The notes: generated by a model not told the origin, from the sequence alone. Positions 7,904-16,840 are shown, counted from the first letter of the stretch. The stretch: 64,000 nt of DNA from Arcobacter roscoffensis (GCF_024267655.1 NZ_CP100595.1:496001-560000), one strand, 5' to 3'. Numbers and translations are program-made.

Positions 7904-9352
7904 ATGAATATAGTTTTAAAAACACGAGAAAAAAAAGATGATGAAATAGAAATTATCTTACTTAAAAACACAGAAAAACTACCTACAAAAACGAAAACAA
8001 TACTAAGAAATATAAATTTTAAAAGCTCAAATTTTAATACATATTTTGAGACAAGTTCAAAAAAACTTTTTGTATATATAAAAGAAAAAGATAGTGAGTC
8101 TATAAAAATAGCAATTAGTAAAGCTGTAAATACTTTGAAAAAATACACTTCTTTTTATATTGATATAAACTTTTTAAAAAAAGAGTTAAAAATAGAAGAT
8201 TTAGTTCAAGGTTTTATTTTAGGGTCTTATGAGTTTTTAAAATATAAAAAGAAAGAAAAAAGCTTAAAAACACTTTGTATCAATATAAAAAATTCACAAG
8301 AGAATAAAACTAATCTAGAAAATAGATTAAAAGATAGTTTAAAACTATGTCAAAGCGTAAATTTTGTAAGAGATATAGTTAATACACCTGCTCAAGACTT
8401 TTATCCTAAAAGCATGGCAAAAGAAGCTTTAGAATTAGCAAAGAAAGCTAATATGAGTTGTAAGGTATATGGTGAGGATTATATGCAAGAAAACTCTTTA
8501 AATGCCATGTATGCTGTAGGAAAAGCATCAATACATGAGAGTCAGCTAATACATCTAAGCTACAAACCATGTAATCCCGCAAGTACGAGGACAAAAAAAG
8601 CAAAAGCTAAGATAGTTTTAGTTGGTAAGGGTGTTACTTATGATACAGGAGGTTTGAGTCTTAAAAGAGGTGATGGCATGGTTTCTATGAAGATTGATAA
8701 AGCAGGAGCTATATCAATTTTAGGAGTTATGAAGTATTTAAGCCAATCAAATTTAGATATTGAAGTTCATGCTATTTTAGGAGCAGTTGAGAATATGATA
8801 GACTCAAATGCTTATAAACCTGATGATGTGATTAAAATAGGAAATAAAACTGTTGAGATTACAAATACTGATGCTGAAGGTAGACTCGTTCTTGCTGATT
8901 GTTTAGTTTATGCTCAAAAAAACATAAATGATATAGATTATATTTTTGATTTAGCAACACTTACTGGTTCTAGTATAGGAGCATTTGGTGGATATACTAG
9001 TGCTGTATTAGGACACAGCCAAAAACTAAAAAAACAAATATCAAAAGCTTCAAGTAAAAGTGGTGAGCTAGTTGGTTTTATGCCTTATAATATTTATATG
9101 CAAGATATTTTAAAAAGTGGTGTTGCTGATATTTTAAACTCAAGTGCTAATAAAAATGGTGCAGCAATTATTGGAAGTATGTTTTTAGATAATTTTATTG
9201 ATAAAAAATATAAAAAGAAATGGCTACACTTTGATATAGCAGGGCCTTCATATAGAAAGACTACATGGGGATATAATCCTTATGGTGCAACAGGTGCAGG
9301 AGTTAGACTTGTAGTTGAGTTTTTAAAGCAATTAAGTGTGAAGAATCAATAA
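7904..9352 (+). CDS. pepA: Leucyl aminopeptidase (M17, PepA)
   Basis: This 482-residue cytosolic dinuclear metallopeptidase removes N-terminal residues from peptides. The C-terminal catalytic domain has the M17 signatures GKGVTYDTGGLSLK (Lys242, Asp247) and the hallmark NTDAEGRL (Asp323, Glu325), plus KIDKAGA with further metal ligands. The N-terminal domain (about 1-160) is lysine-rich and poorly conserved. The start has AAAGGAAAG seven bases upstream. It is a single gene between the fba terminator and a symmetrical terminator shared with the converging metallohydrolase gene. Confidence 0.94.
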   Translation: MNIVLKTREKKDDEIEIILLKNTEKLPTKTKTILRNINFKSSNFNTYFETSSKKLFVYIKEKDSESIKIAISKAVNTLKKYTSFYIDINFLKKELKIEDLVQGFILGSYEFLKYKKKEKSLKTLCINIKNSQENKTNLENRLKDSLKLCQSVNFVRDIVNTPAQDFYPKSMAKEALELAKKANMSCKVYGEDYMQENSLNAMYAVGKASIHESQLIHLSYKPCNPASTRTKKAKAKIVLVGKGVTYDTGGLSLKRGDGMVSMKIDKAGAISILGVMKYLSQSNLDIEVHAILGAVENMIDSNAYKPDDVIKIGNKTVEITNTDAEGRLVLADCLVYAQKNINDIDYIFDLATLTGSSIGAFGGYTSAVLGHSQKLKKQISKASSKSGELVGFMPYNIYMQDILKSGVADILNSSANKNGAAIIGSMFLDNFIDKKYKKKWLHFDIAGPSYRKTTWGYNPYGATGAGVRLVVEFLKQLSVKNQ

Positions 9353-9364
9353 TTTATTGATTCT
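9342..9364. terminator. Likely bidirectional terminator between converging genes
   Basis: A perfect 11-bp inverted repeat, AGAATCAATAA / TTATTGATTCT with a single T between the arms, spans the stop codons of pepA and the converging metallohydrolase. Symmetry and position suggest termination in both directions, but the stem is AT-rich and the T tail is poor. Confidence 0.4.
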
Positions 9365-10259
9365 CATACTTAGGGTATAGATTTATAATACTTCTTTCAA
9401 ACTCTTCTTTAAACATAGAATAATCTTGAAGTTCTTTAGGATGTTCTTTCTCTAAAATCTCAAAAGTATCAAGACCTTCATTTACTGCATTTTTTAAAGT
9501 GCTATGTAAATATTTTAAATAAAAGATATTCTCATCTATTACTTTTTTATCATATGATACTTTTCCATGTCCTGCAACTAAAATTTTAAAATCAATTGTT
9601 TTTAGTTTTTCTAAAGCTTTTATCCAATCTTGAAGATTTGCATGGGGAGTTGCTAATGCTCTTTTGTTGAAAATTAAATCAGAAGCATAAACTATTTTTG
9701 TTTTTTCATCATAAATAACTACATCACTTTTTGTATGACCATTTAGATATAAAATCTTTAGTTTATATCTATCTAAAATAAGCTCTTTTTCTTCAAGTAA
9801 ACTATTTGGAACTTTAACCTTAGTAGTATAAGCAGCTTTTCCAATTAGATTTACCATATTGCTTATATATAATTCACCATTGTTTTTTATATCTTCTTTT
9901 GTATAGTCTGTTGCAAAGATTTTGGCATCTTTAAAAGCATAGTTGCCTAAAAAATGATCTGGATGATGATGAGTATTAAAAATAAACTTTATAGGTTTAT
10001 TTGTAATTTTTCTTATTTGCTCTTTTAACTGTTTTGCATAAGCAACACTTGAACCTGTATCTATTAATATTACAGAATTTTTAGTGATTATAAAAGCAGT
10101 ATTTGCTATATCTCCACCATTTTCTTTGGAAAAATACTCTTCTTTCCCATATACATAATAGCTATTCTCATTTAGTTTTATGGCTTTGATTTTGTAGTCA
10201 AAGTCATTTGCAAAACTAAAAATAAAAGCTGTGATGATTAATAGTAAAATCTTCATCAC
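9354..10259 (-). CDS. PQQ-cluster metallo-beta-lactamase-fold hydrolase (SoxH-related)
   Basis: This 301-residue exported protein has a signal peptide at about 1-17. Its metallo-beta-lactamase fold carries the motif NTHHHPDHFLGN near residue 95, further ligands (NGHTKSD, VAGHGKVS), and IDTGSS before them. It fits the quinoprotein relay system zinc metallohydrolase (SoxH-related) families, which occur only with PQQ dehydrogenase clusters. The substrate is unknown. It is the last gene of the minus-strand operon that starts with pedF, and it overlaps the SoxYZ-like gene by 4 bp (ATGA). Confidence 0.85.
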   Translation of the reverse strand: MMKILLLIITAFIFSFANDFDYKIKAIKLNENSYYVYGKEEYFSKENGGDIANTAFIITKNSVILIDTGSSVAYAKQLKEQIRKITNKPIKFIFNTHHHPDHFLGNYAFKDAKIFATDYTKEDIKNNGELYISNMVNLIGKAAYTTKVKVPNSLLEEKELILDRYKLKILYLNGHTKSDVVIYDEKTKIVYASDLIFNKRALATPHANLQDWIKALEKLKTIDFKILVAGHGKVSYDKKVIDENIFYLKYLHSTLKNAVNEGLDTFEILEKEHPKELQDYSMFKEEFERSIINLYPKYENQ

Positions 10260-10993
10260 AGTTCCATTTCAAAATCATTTCCATCATTATCTAGAAAGTT
10301 TATTTTATATGATTTACTATTGTCTTTTACTTCAAAAATAAATCTAGGATTTTCACTAATAGCAGAACTAGTTTTTATAGTTGAAATAAGTTCATTATCA
10401 TTCTTTATAGTAATAGTGTTTATGTAAAATTCAACATTTCCAAATATTAGACCAGTTTCCATAGGATGGAAAATAGAAGCTTTAATTCTATTTCTATCTT
10501 TCTTTTCAAAGATTTTACCTTTGGTTTTACCTAAAAATTTTGCAAAATCACTATTAGTAGAGGCTTGACTTGAAACATCACAACCTCCACCATTACTTCT
10601 TATATTTTTACTTCCAACATGCCAAATACCTTTGCTATCTAATACTAAGGCTCTAAGAGGGGTTTCTTGAGCTACTTTAATATTTGTTGAAATCACAGGA
10701 AGGATTTTTGTTGTTTGCATATCTACAACTCTAGGAATTGGGTTTAAATCTGCAAATAAAATCATTCTTTTGGCATCTTTTATTTTTGAGGCATTTACAT
10801 AAATAGGAACTTGTACAGGGTTATCTGCAAATTTTGGAACTTTGATTTGTATATTTTCATCATCAAAAACATACTTTTCATCACCTATTATTTGTTTTAT
10901 TAAATCTCCAAAAGTAGGAGATTCAATAGGGTTTTTAGCAAAAAGACTTGTACTTATTAAAAAAGTAGAAATAAAAAGAAGTAATAATTTCAT
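10256..10993 (-). CDS. Quinoprotein dehydrogenase-associated SoxYZ-like carrier
   Basis: This 245-residue periplasmic protein has a signal peptide (about 1-19). The first half resembles SoxY and contains SNGGGCDVSSQAS, where Cys138 corresponds to the substrate-carrying Cys of the SoxY GGCGG tail. The second half (from about 150) resembles SoxZ. Fused SoxYZ proteins of this type are known from PQQ dehydrogenase clusters. What they carry is not established. It lies between the binding protein and the metallohydrolase, and the last step may be hydrolysis of the carried group by the metallohydrolase (inference). Confidence 0.85.
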   Translation of the reverse strand: MKLLLLFISTFLISTSLFAKNPIESPTFGDLIKQIIGDEKYVFDDENIQIKVPKFADNPVQVPIYVNASKIKDAKRMILFADLNPIPRVVDMQTTKILPVISTNIKVAQETPLRALVLDSKGIWHVGSKNIRSNGGGCDVSSQASTNSDFAKFLGKTKGKIFEKKDRNRIKASIFHPMETGLIFGNVEFYINTITIKNDNELISTIKTSSAISENPRFIFEVKDNSKSYKINFLDNDGNDFEMEL

Positions 10994-11002
10994 AATAAAT
11001 CC

Positions 11003-11869
11003 TTATTGAGTTTTTGAAATTGGAGGCATATATTCAAGCCCATATTTTTCAAATATTTTTTTGATAGTTCCGTTAACATAAGCTTTATGAAGTACTCCAT
11101 CTATATGATAACTAAGAGGTCTATACATACTAGAAACTGCTGTAGCTAAATCCCAATGTGATTTTACATTTGGTAGAGCTTCACTTATAAAGTATTTGTC
11201 TTTATTATTCTTATAATCTAAAAGATATTCAAGCTGTGATTTTAAACCAGCAATTGCATCAATTTTTCTATTTTTAAAATCATTTATAGCTTTATCAAAT
11301 TTAAAATAGTGTTTAACATTTTTACTAATTAAACCTCTTGCAAAACCAGTTATATGTGTATCAGGTAGAGTATCTAACTCAACACCAATAGTATGATATG
11401 CAAAAGTTGCTAATGTTTCAAATTCATCAATTATATCTTTATGTGTTGCAATAACCCATTTTTCACTTTGGTAAGGTCCTTTGATTGTAACCATTTCATT
11501 TTCAAGTTCACCTGTTGATTTATCTCTCATTCTTAAATAATCATAATCATAAGGAATTCTAAACATAACATCTGCTTTTGTTTTATGTACTAGATTACCT
11601 TTCCAAATTGTATTTCTTAAATCATCAGCTAAGTTTTCATCAGAACCTGTAACATACCAAATAGGTTTTACATTAAGAGATTTTGCAATAATCTTTCCAA
11701 GTTCTATATCAATACCTTTTAGCTCTCCATTCTCTTCGTAAGAGTAAGGGGGAAAGTTCTCATAAACAGCTAGTACAATATTTCCACTCTCCTGAATATG
11801 TTCAATACTTCTAGCATTTGCAAATAAACTTACTAAAACTATTAATACTGTTGATTTAAGTAGGTTCAT
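11003..11869 (-). CDS. Quinoprotein dehydrogenase-associated periplasmic binding protein (MxaJ/XoxJ-like)
   Basis: This 288-residue exported protein has the type II solute-binding fold of amino-acid-type receptors (IVLAVYENFPPYSYEENGEL near residue 31, IDIELGKIIAK, AVSSMYRPL). It matches the binding-protein family that accompanies PQQ alcohol dehydrogenases, related to MxaJ/XoxJ. XoxJ is thought to help activate or bind the dehydrogenase rather than feed a transporter. No amino-acid-type permease is adjacent, which supports that reading. It starts 3 bp after the cytochrome gene. Confidence 0.82.
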   Translation of the reverse strand: MNLLKSTVLIVLVSLFANARSIEHIQESGNIVLAVYENFPPYSYEENGELKGIDIELGKIIAKSLNVKPIWYVTGSDENLADDLRNTIWKGNLVHKTKADVMFRIPYDYDYLRMRDKSTGELENEMVTIKGPYQSEKWVIATHKDIIDEFETLATFAYHTIGVELDTLPDTHITGFARGLISKNVKHYFKFDKAINDFKNRKIDAIAGLKSQLEYLLDYKNNKDKYFISEALPNVKSHWDLATAVSSMYRPLSYHIDGVLHKAYVNGTIKKIFEKYGLEYMPPISKTQ

Positions 11870-11872
11870 TTC

Positions 11873-12286
11873 TTACTCTTTTGGTAAAGATAAGATATAT
11901 GTTCTAATAGCCCACATAGCTTCTTGGTTTAATACACCTTCAAATGGAGGCATGTAAACATTACCATTTCTAACAGCACCGTTTCTTGCTCTTTCCATAA
12001 ACCACTCATCACCATCAAAACCAGCTTCTAAAGCTCTTAAGTCAGGAGCAATACCACCTGAAACTGCATTTAAACCGTGACATCTTGCACAGTTTTCACC
12101 ATATGCATATTCACCAATTTCTACAGCTTTTTTATTATCTGTTTTATATGGATTTTCATCTAACCACTCTTCACCTAATGGCTCTAAACCTTTTGTATCA
12201 ACTTCTTGGGGAGTAACACTTCCATGTCCAAATGCAAACACTGCTGAAAATAATGCAGCTAATCCTAATTTTTGTATTTTATTCAT
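11873..12286 (-). CDS. pedF: Cytochrome c-550, PedF type
   Basis: This 137-residue periplasmic c-type cytochrome has a signal peptide at 1-20. A single haem-binding CARCH motif (Cys66, Cys69, His70) is present, and Met112 in VYMPPFEG is the likely axial ligand. It fits the PedF/ExaB-like cytochromes that take electrons from PQQ alcohol dehydrogenases. It is the first gene of a minus-strand operon (pedF, binding protein, SoxYZ-like, metallohydrolase), with AAGGAAG before the ATG. Promoter P1 with the shared GCTAWA element lies directly upstream. Confidence 0.9.
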   Translation of the reverse strand: MNKIQKLGLAALFSAVFAFGHGSVTPQEVDTKGLEPLGEEWLDENPYKTDNKKAVEIGEYAYGENCARCHGLNAVSGGIAPDLRALEAGFDGDEWFMERARNGAVRNGNVYMPPFEGVLNQEAMWAIRTYILSLPKE

Positions 12287-12318
12287 TTTTCTTCCTTTTG
12301 TATATTTTAGATTTTGAA

Positions 12319-12350
12319 ATTATAAACACTTTTTATAGCCTGATTATAGC
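12319..12350 (-). promoter_or_regulatory. Promoter P1 with GCTAWA tandem element (pedF operon)
   Basis: On the minus strand, GCTATAATCAGGCTATA (12350-12334) holds two half-sites 11 bp apart. It is followed by exactly 9 bp and a perfect TATAAT (12324-12319). It lies 33 bp before the pedF ATG and is back to back with P2. Confidence 0.75.
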
Positions 12351-12372
12351 GATTAAAAATAGGGCTTTTTTC

Positions 12373-12404
12373 GCTAAATTCATGCTATAAAACTCCTATA
12401 CAAT
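12373..12404 (+). promoter_or_regulatory. Promoter P2 with GCTAWA tandem element (NitT/TauT-type ABC operon)
   Basis: GCTAAATTCATGCTATA (12373-12389), two half-sites 11 bp apart, is followed by exactly 9 bp and TACAAT (12399-12404). It faces the ABC transporter operon that begins at 12436. It diverges from P1, with 22 bp between the two elements. Confidence 0.75.
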
Positions 12405-12435
12405 ACTTGATATTTAAGCTTTGGAGAAAAAATAC

Positions 12436-13395
12436 ATGATTAAATTTTTAGTAACACTACTAATAACAATAATAAGTATTATAAACGTTAATGCAGAAGA
12501 TAAGTTAAAAGTAGGTGTTTTAGCCTATGGAACAGTTAACTGGGAACTTGATGTAATCAAACATAATAAACTTGATAAAAAGTATGGATTTGATTTAGAA
12601 GTTTTAAAACTCGCTTCAAAAAATGCTTCCTCTGTAGCAATGCAAGCAGATTCTGTAGATATGATAGTTACTGATTGGCTTTGGGTAAATACTCAAAGGG
12701 CAAATGGAAAAGATTTTACTTTTTATCCATATTCAAAGGCAACAGGTACAATATACACAAAACAAAATGCTAAAACACTTTTAGATTTAAAAGGTGAAAA
12801 GCTTGGAGTTGCAGGTGGACCTTATGATAAGAGTTGGTTACTTTTAAGAGCATACAGTAAATATAAGCATGGAAAAGATTTGAAAGATTTGATAACTCCT
12901 GTATTTGCAAGTCCAGTTATCTTATATAAAAAGATATTAGATGGTTCTTTAAATAGTGCTATTAATTTTTGGCATTTCAATGCAAAGTTAAAAGCTAAAG
13001 ATGCAAAAGCCTTGATTGAAATGAGTGATGTTTTAAAGGATTTAGGTGTAAAAGAAGATATTTCATTAATTGGATGGACATTTAGAAGAGATGTTGCTTT
13101 AAAAAATAAAAAGCTTTATAACTCATTTATAAAAGCTAGTCATGAGGCAAAAGATATTCTTTTATCAAGTAGTAAAGAGTGGGATAGAATAAGACCTCTT
13201 ATGAAAGCAAAAGATGAAAAAGTTTTTCTATCATTAAAAGAAGGATTTAAACAAGGAATTATAAAAGAATTTTCATCTAAAAATATTGAAGATTCAAAAA
13301 AAGTATTTGAAATACTTTTAAAAGAGGGTGGGAAAAATCTAGTTTCAAATGCTAAAAGTTTAGATGAAAAAACTTTTTGGAATTTCCAAAAATAA
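12436..13395 (+). CDS. ABC transporter substrate-binding protein (NitT/TauT-like)
   Basis: This 319-residue exported binding protein has a signal peptide at about 1-21. It has the SsuA/TauA/NrtA-like fold: VGVLAYGTVNWELDVI near the N terminus, AMQADSVDMIVTDWLW, and KLGVAGGPYDKSW. The ligand cannot be read from the sequence; the family takes up sulfonates, nitrate, bicarbonate, thiamine precursors and others. A TTG at 12421 is in frame, but the ATG at 12436 has TTGGAG at the right distance and gives a proper signal peptide. It heads a four-gene operon under P2, so its transport job is probably tied to alcohol oxidation (inference). Confidence 0.85.
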   Translation: MIKFLVTLLITIISIINVNAEDKLKVGVLAYGTVNWELDVIKHNKLDKKYGFDLEVLKLASKNASSVAMQADSVDMIVTDWLWVNTQRANGKDFTFYPYSKATGTIYTKQNAKTLLDLKGEKLGVAGGPYDKSWLLLRAYSKYKHGKDLKDLITPVFASPVILYKKILDGSLNSAINFWHFNAKLKAKDAKALIEMSDVLKDLGVKEDISLIGWTFRRDVALKNKKLYNSFIKASHEAKDILLSSSKEWDRIRPLMKAKDEKVFLSLKEGFKQGIIKEFSSKNIEDSKKVFEILLKEGGKNLVSNAKSLDEKTFWNFQK

Positions 13396-13407
13396 AAAGA
13401 ATTAAAA

Positions 13408-14145
13408 GTGTCAAGTAAAAATATCAGAATCATATCTGTAATAACTTTTTTAGGTATTTGGGAAATAGCAGCTTTTTTTATAGGAAGCTCAAGCTTTCCA
13501 TCTATTAGTCAAATATCAATAAGTTTATATGAACATACCTTTAATTCAGACTTACTTTATAATTTAGGGATCACTTTATATAGAGTATTTGTTTGTTTTT
13601 TTGTAGTTATGTTACTTGGTATTGTTTTTGGTATTTTAATGGGAGTATCTAAAAAAATAGATGATATTTTTGATTTTATTTTAATTCTTGGATTAAATAT
13701 TCCAGCATTAGTAACAATAGTTATTTGCTATATTTGGTTTGGACTTACAGATTTTGCTGCAATTTTAGCTGTAATATTAAATAAACTTCCTATTGTAATA
13801 GTAAATGTAAGAGAAGGTACTAAGGCAATTGATAGAAAATATATGCAATTAGCAAAAGTATATAAAGTATCAAAAAAAGAGACTTTCTTTAAAGTTTTTT
13901 TACCACAAATATATCCTTATATTATGGCTTCTACAAGACTTTGTTTATCTTTAATTTGGAAGATTGTATTAGTTGTTGAACTTCTTGGAAGAAGTGATGG
14001 AATAGGTTTTAAGATTTCAATGTTCTTTCAATTTTTTGATATTACTTCAATATTAGCTTATTCATTTGCTTTTGTTTTAGTAATACTTTTAATTGAAAAA
14101 CTATTTTTAAAACCAATAGATTCATATATCAATAAATGGAAATAG
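13408..14145 (+). CDS. ABC transporter permease (NitT/TauT-like)
   Basis: This 245-residue inner-membrane permease of the SsuC/TauC type has about six hydrophobic segments. The cytoplasmic ATPase-contact loop with the conserved EGTKAIDRKYMQLAKVY and a downstream FFKVFLPQIYPYI is present. The start is GTG, with only a weak purine-rich site before it, so expression may depend on coupling to the binding-protein gene 12 bp upstream. The next gene, the ATPase, starts one base after its stop. The substrate is unknown. Confidence 0.88.
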   Translation: MSSKNIRIISVITFLGIWEIAAFFIGSSSFPSISQISISLYEHTFNSDLLYNLGITLYRVFVCFFVVMLLGIVFGILMGVSKKIDDIFDFILILGLNIPALVTIVICYIWFGLTDFAAILAVILNKLPIVIVNVREGTKAIDRKYMQLAKVYKVSKKETFFKVFLPQIYPYIMASTRLCLSLIWKIVLVVELLGRSDGIGFKISMFFQFFDITSILAYSFAFVLVILLIEKLFLKPIDSYINKWK

Positions 14146-14146
14146 C

Positions 14147-14845
14147 ATGTTAGAAATTTGTATTGAAAACAAAAGTTATAAAGAAAAAACTGTTTTAAAA
14201 GATATAAATATAAGTCTAAAAAAAAGTGAGTTTATATCTATAATAGGTCCATCTGGTTGTGGTAAAACAACACTTTTAAATATTTTGGCATCACTAGATG
14301 ATGATTACATTGGAGAGCTTAAAAAAGATAGTGATGAAATATCTTTTATGTTTCAAGATGATAGATTAATACCATGGCTAAGTATAAAAGAAAATCTTTT
14401 ATTGATTTCAAAAAACAAAGATGAAAATAAAATAAAAGAGTTTTTAAAGCTGATTAATTTAGAAGAAGTTTTAGATTTTTATCCTAACTCTTTATCTGGT
14501 GGCATGAAAAGAAGAGTAGCTTTAATAAGAGCTTTTATAAATGAACCTAAGCTTATATTTTTAGATGAACCTTTTATTTCACTGGATTATCCAACAGCTA
14601 TGCAGTTAAAAGAGGAATTTTTGAAATTGTGTGAAAAATTTAATCCAAAAGTTGTTTTAGTAACTCATGATTTAAGTGAAGCAATATATTTTTCAAATAG
14701 GATTTTCTTTTTATCAAAAAATCCAGCAACTATAATCTTAGAGTTTGAAAACAATAAAAACAGAAAATCCAATCAACGAAGAGTTGATGAGGTAAAAAAT
14801 GAGATATTTGAAAAATATCCAAATATATTAAAAGGAGAAATATGA
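14147..14845 (+). CDS. ABC transporter ATP-binding protein (NitT/TauT-like)
   Basis: This 232-residue ATPase drives the importer formed with the two preceding genes. It has Walker A GPSGCGKTTLLN (about 33-44), a Q-loop MFQDDRLIPW, the signature LSGGMKRRVALIRA, Walker B LIFLDEPFISLD and a switch His in VTHDLSEA. In the signature, Met-Lys replaces the more common Gln-Arg, which is tolerated in this group. It overlaps the next gene by 4 bp (ATGA), so the DUF411-like gene belongs to the same operon. Confidence 0.92.
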   Translation: MLEICIENKSYKEKTVLKDINISLKKSEFISIIGPSGCGKTTLLNILASLDDDYIGELKKDSDEISFMFQDDRLIPWLSIKENLLLISKNKDENKIKEFLKLINLEEVLDFYPNSLSGGMKRRVALIRAFINEPKLIFLDEPFISLDYPTAMQLKEEFLKLCEKFNPKVVLVTHDLSEAIYFSNRIFFLSKNPATIILEFENNKNRKSNQRRVDEVKNEIFEKYPNILKGEI

Positions 14846-15240
14846 AAAAAATAGTTTTAAGTTTAATGCTAGCTCTTGCAGTATTTGCAAGTGAAAGTAA
14901 AATGCAAATTTTTCAACCTATGACAAGTACATGTCCAAAATCTTGGTTAGATGATATGAAAAAGATAGCCAAGGAAGTTGAAATAGTTCAAATGGTAAAT
15001 GTAAAAGGTTTAAAATATAGTGTAGGTGTTCCAAGGGAAGTTCAATCATGTAATACAACAATCTTTAAAGATTATGTATTTGAGGGAAATGTTCCAGCAA
15101 AAGCTATAAAAGAGTTCTTTAAAAGTGTCCCAAAAGATTCAATGGGGCTTTCTTTACCCTCTTATGAAAATGATAAAGAAGTAAAAACAGTATATTTACT
15201 TTTAGATAATGGCACTTACAAAGAGTTTGGGAAATATTAA
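14842..15240 (+). CDS. DUF411-like periplasmic protein
   Basis: This 132-residue protein has a signal peptide at 1-16. The body resembles DUF411: a Cys near the N terminus followed by SWLDDMKK, then SCNTTIFKDYVFEGNVPAKAIKEFF, which parallels the family's His-Thr-x-x-x-x-x-Tyr-x-x-Glu-Gly-His-Val-Pro pattern. Typical members have two or three Cys in the first motif (C-x-C-C) and are linked to metal handling. Here only one remains, and the family His residues are Asn. A metal role is therefore uncertain. It is the last gene of the P2 operon and is followed by a strong two-way terminator. Confidence 0.65.
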   Translation: MKKIVLSLMLALAVFASESKMQIFQPMTSTCPKSWLDDMKKIAKEVEIVQMVNVKGLKYSVGVPREVQSCNTTIFKDYVFEGNVPAKAIKEFFKSVPKDSMGLSLPSYENDKEVKTVYLLLDNGTYKEFGKY

Positions 15241-15252
15241 TCCAAACTCTTT
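15220..15252. terminator. Bidirectional terminator between converging operons
   Basis: An 11-bp perfect inverted repeat, AAAGAGTTTGG / CCAAACTCTTT with an 11-base loop, overlaps the ends of the converging DUF411-like and DUF302 genes. It has A and T runs on the correct sides, so it can work in both directions. Confidence 0.65.
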
Positions 15253-15692
15253 AATATTAGATTTTTTAACTTTTCATTTACTTCTTTAAAAATCTTATCA
15301 TCAAAATTTAATTTATGATACTTTTTATAAGATATAAAAACTTCATTTTTAACTTCATAAATAGAGATACCTAAAGGACAATAAGTAATATTTGAAGGGT
15401 TTTCTTGAATCATTTTCAAAGTAAAGCTACTTTTACACATAAGTAGATTTATACCATTTGTTAAAACAGCTTTTTGCTTTAAAGCTTTGGCTACATTTGA
15501 TGTAGATTTTGCAAGATTTAGTTCATGGACTATTATAAAACCTTGAAAACTAATTTCATCTTTTAGATTTACTAATACTTCTTGAAAACTTTCACTTTCT
15601 ACCTTAACACTAAAAAGATTTTCATTTTCTATGATTTTATAGTTTGCACTCAAAGTACAAACCATAAAACAAAAAAGTATTAGCTTTTTCAT
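15237..15692 (-). CDS. DUF302 domain periplasmic protein
   Basis: This 151-residue protein has a signal peptide at 1-16 and then a single DUF302-like domain. It has FQEVLVNLKDEISFQGFIIVHELN, followed by a stretch around NLLMCKSS and YCPLGISIYEVKNEVFISY. The family has an alpha/beta fold of unknown function and is common next to redox and metal genes. It starts at the last base of the upstream binding-protein stop codon, so it is co-transcribed from P3 and translationally coupled. No catalytic residues can be named. Confidence 0.75.
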   Translation of the reverse strand: MKKLILFCFMVCTLSANYKIIENENLFSVKVESESFQEVLVNLKDEISFQGFIIVHELNLAKSTSNVAKALKQKAVLTNGINLLMCKSSFTLKMIQENPSNITYCPLGISIYEVKNEVFISYKKYHKLNFDDKIFKEVNEKLKNLILKSLD

Positions 15693-16840
15693 TACTTTTT
15701 ACACTCCATTTCAAATGGTGCTATACCTAAAGTATCAAGGTCTGTTTGAGGATGTAAGAATCCAACTTGTGGTGATGTTGAAACTAATGCTCTTGGTTGA
15801 ACAAGTGCTACAGGCATTCTTAATTGACCGTTAAACTCTCTAAAAGTAAGTTTTCTTCCTTTGTATGCTGCTAGTTCAAACTCTTTTGAGTAGATATATT
15901 TTATATTTGTTTGTAAATCAGCTGTTTTTGTATGAGTTAAAGCATTTACTATTGTTCTAATCGCAACCCAGTTTGAATAATCAGTAGATTGCATCCATCT
16001 TTTTGCAAACTTTTCAAATCTACTTTGCATTTGTGCAGCTCCCCAAGCTTCAATAACTTTATGCCATGTAACTGGTGTTAAACCTTGTGTTCCAGCAACT
16101 GGTCTTGGAAGCCAAGTGTTAAAATACATAAACTCACCAAAATCTCCATAATAATCAGCCAATAATATTAAGTCATAATTCTTAGCTTGTGTAAATACAG
16201 GAAATTCACTACTGGCTTTTCTTCTAATATCACTATTATTATCCCAAACTTTTTCTTCTACTATATTTGCAGCAAACTTTTTAATAGATCTTTTAATATC
16301 TTCTTTAATAAGTAAGTCTTTTTTATGTTCACCACTAATTAAAAAGATGTCTTTAAAGTCTCTTTTTACTAAAAATTGCACTAATCCATCATATAGCATA
16401 GCATTACTTGCTATTGTATGTAAAAGATTATCTTGACAATAGTTTTTTCTAAGATGTGAGTTTTGACTTTTTGCATTAATAAACAGAGTCTTTGATGCAA
16501 GTTTATTTGCTAAAAGTTCTTTTAATAAATCATCTTCTACATTTAAAATAACATAGCTATTCTTATCATTTATAAACTTCTCATATGTACTTATAAGCTC
16601 TTCTTTTTTGTAAGAAATAGCTTCTACTAGGTTATATTTTTGGTTTAAGAATCTAGCACTTTTATTGCTATCCCTTACGGCTACTTGGGCACCTTTTAAA
16701 CCTAAATCATCAGGCTCTTCTATAACATTTGATAATACTGGTGGCTTTTTGATTTTTTGCTCTAGGTATAAAATATTTACTTCTAGTATATTTGCATTTA
16801 GAAAAGTTGCAAATATAAGTAATAATGGTAATAGTCTCAT
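15692..16840 (-). CDS. PQQ alcohol dehydrogenase-system ABC substrate-binding protein
   Basis: This 382-residue exported protein has a signal peptide at 1-17 and a branched-chain-amino-acid-receptor-like (type I) fold. The family, known only from PQQ dehydrogenase clusters, has the N-terminal region ILYLEQ and later GLKGAQVAVRDSNKSARFL. The C-terminal part has WHKVIEAWGAAQMQ and PLALV-like segments. Together with the ATPase at 18488 and permease at 19214 it forms the Ped-type alcohol-linked ABC system. Whether it imports or exports, and what, is not settled. Promoter P3 drives it with the DUF302 gene; AAGGAA precedes the ATG. Confidence 0.85.
   Translation of the reverse strand: MRLLPLLLIFATFLNANILEVNILYLEQKIKKPPVLSNVIEEPDDLGLKGAQVAVRDSNKSARFLNQKYNLVEAISYKKEELISTYEKFINDKNSYVILNVEDDLLKELLANKLASKTLFINAKSQNSHLRKNYCQDNLLHTIASNAMLYDGLVQFLVKRDFKDIFLISGEHKKDLLIKEDIKRSIKKFAANIVEEKVWDNNSDIRRKASSEFPVFTQAKNYDLILLADYYGDFGEFMYFNTWLPRPVAGTQGLTPVTWHKVIEAWGAAQMQSRFEKFAKRWMQSTDYSNWVAIRTIVNALTHTKTADLQTNIKYIYSKEFELAAYKGRKLTFREFNGQLRMPVALVQPRALVSTSPQVGFLHPQTDLDTLGIAPFEMECKK

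Noticed and set aside
7846-8148. Hydrophobic minus-strand ORF at the start of pepA
   Set aside because: It is a mirror of the Lys/Asn-rich codons of pepA, which give Phe/Leu-rich antisense reading; no independent evidence.
12421-12435. TTG start for the NitT/TauT-type binding protein
   Set aside because: The TTG overlaps the ribosome-binding sequence of the ATG at 12436, and the shorter form has a proper signal peptide.
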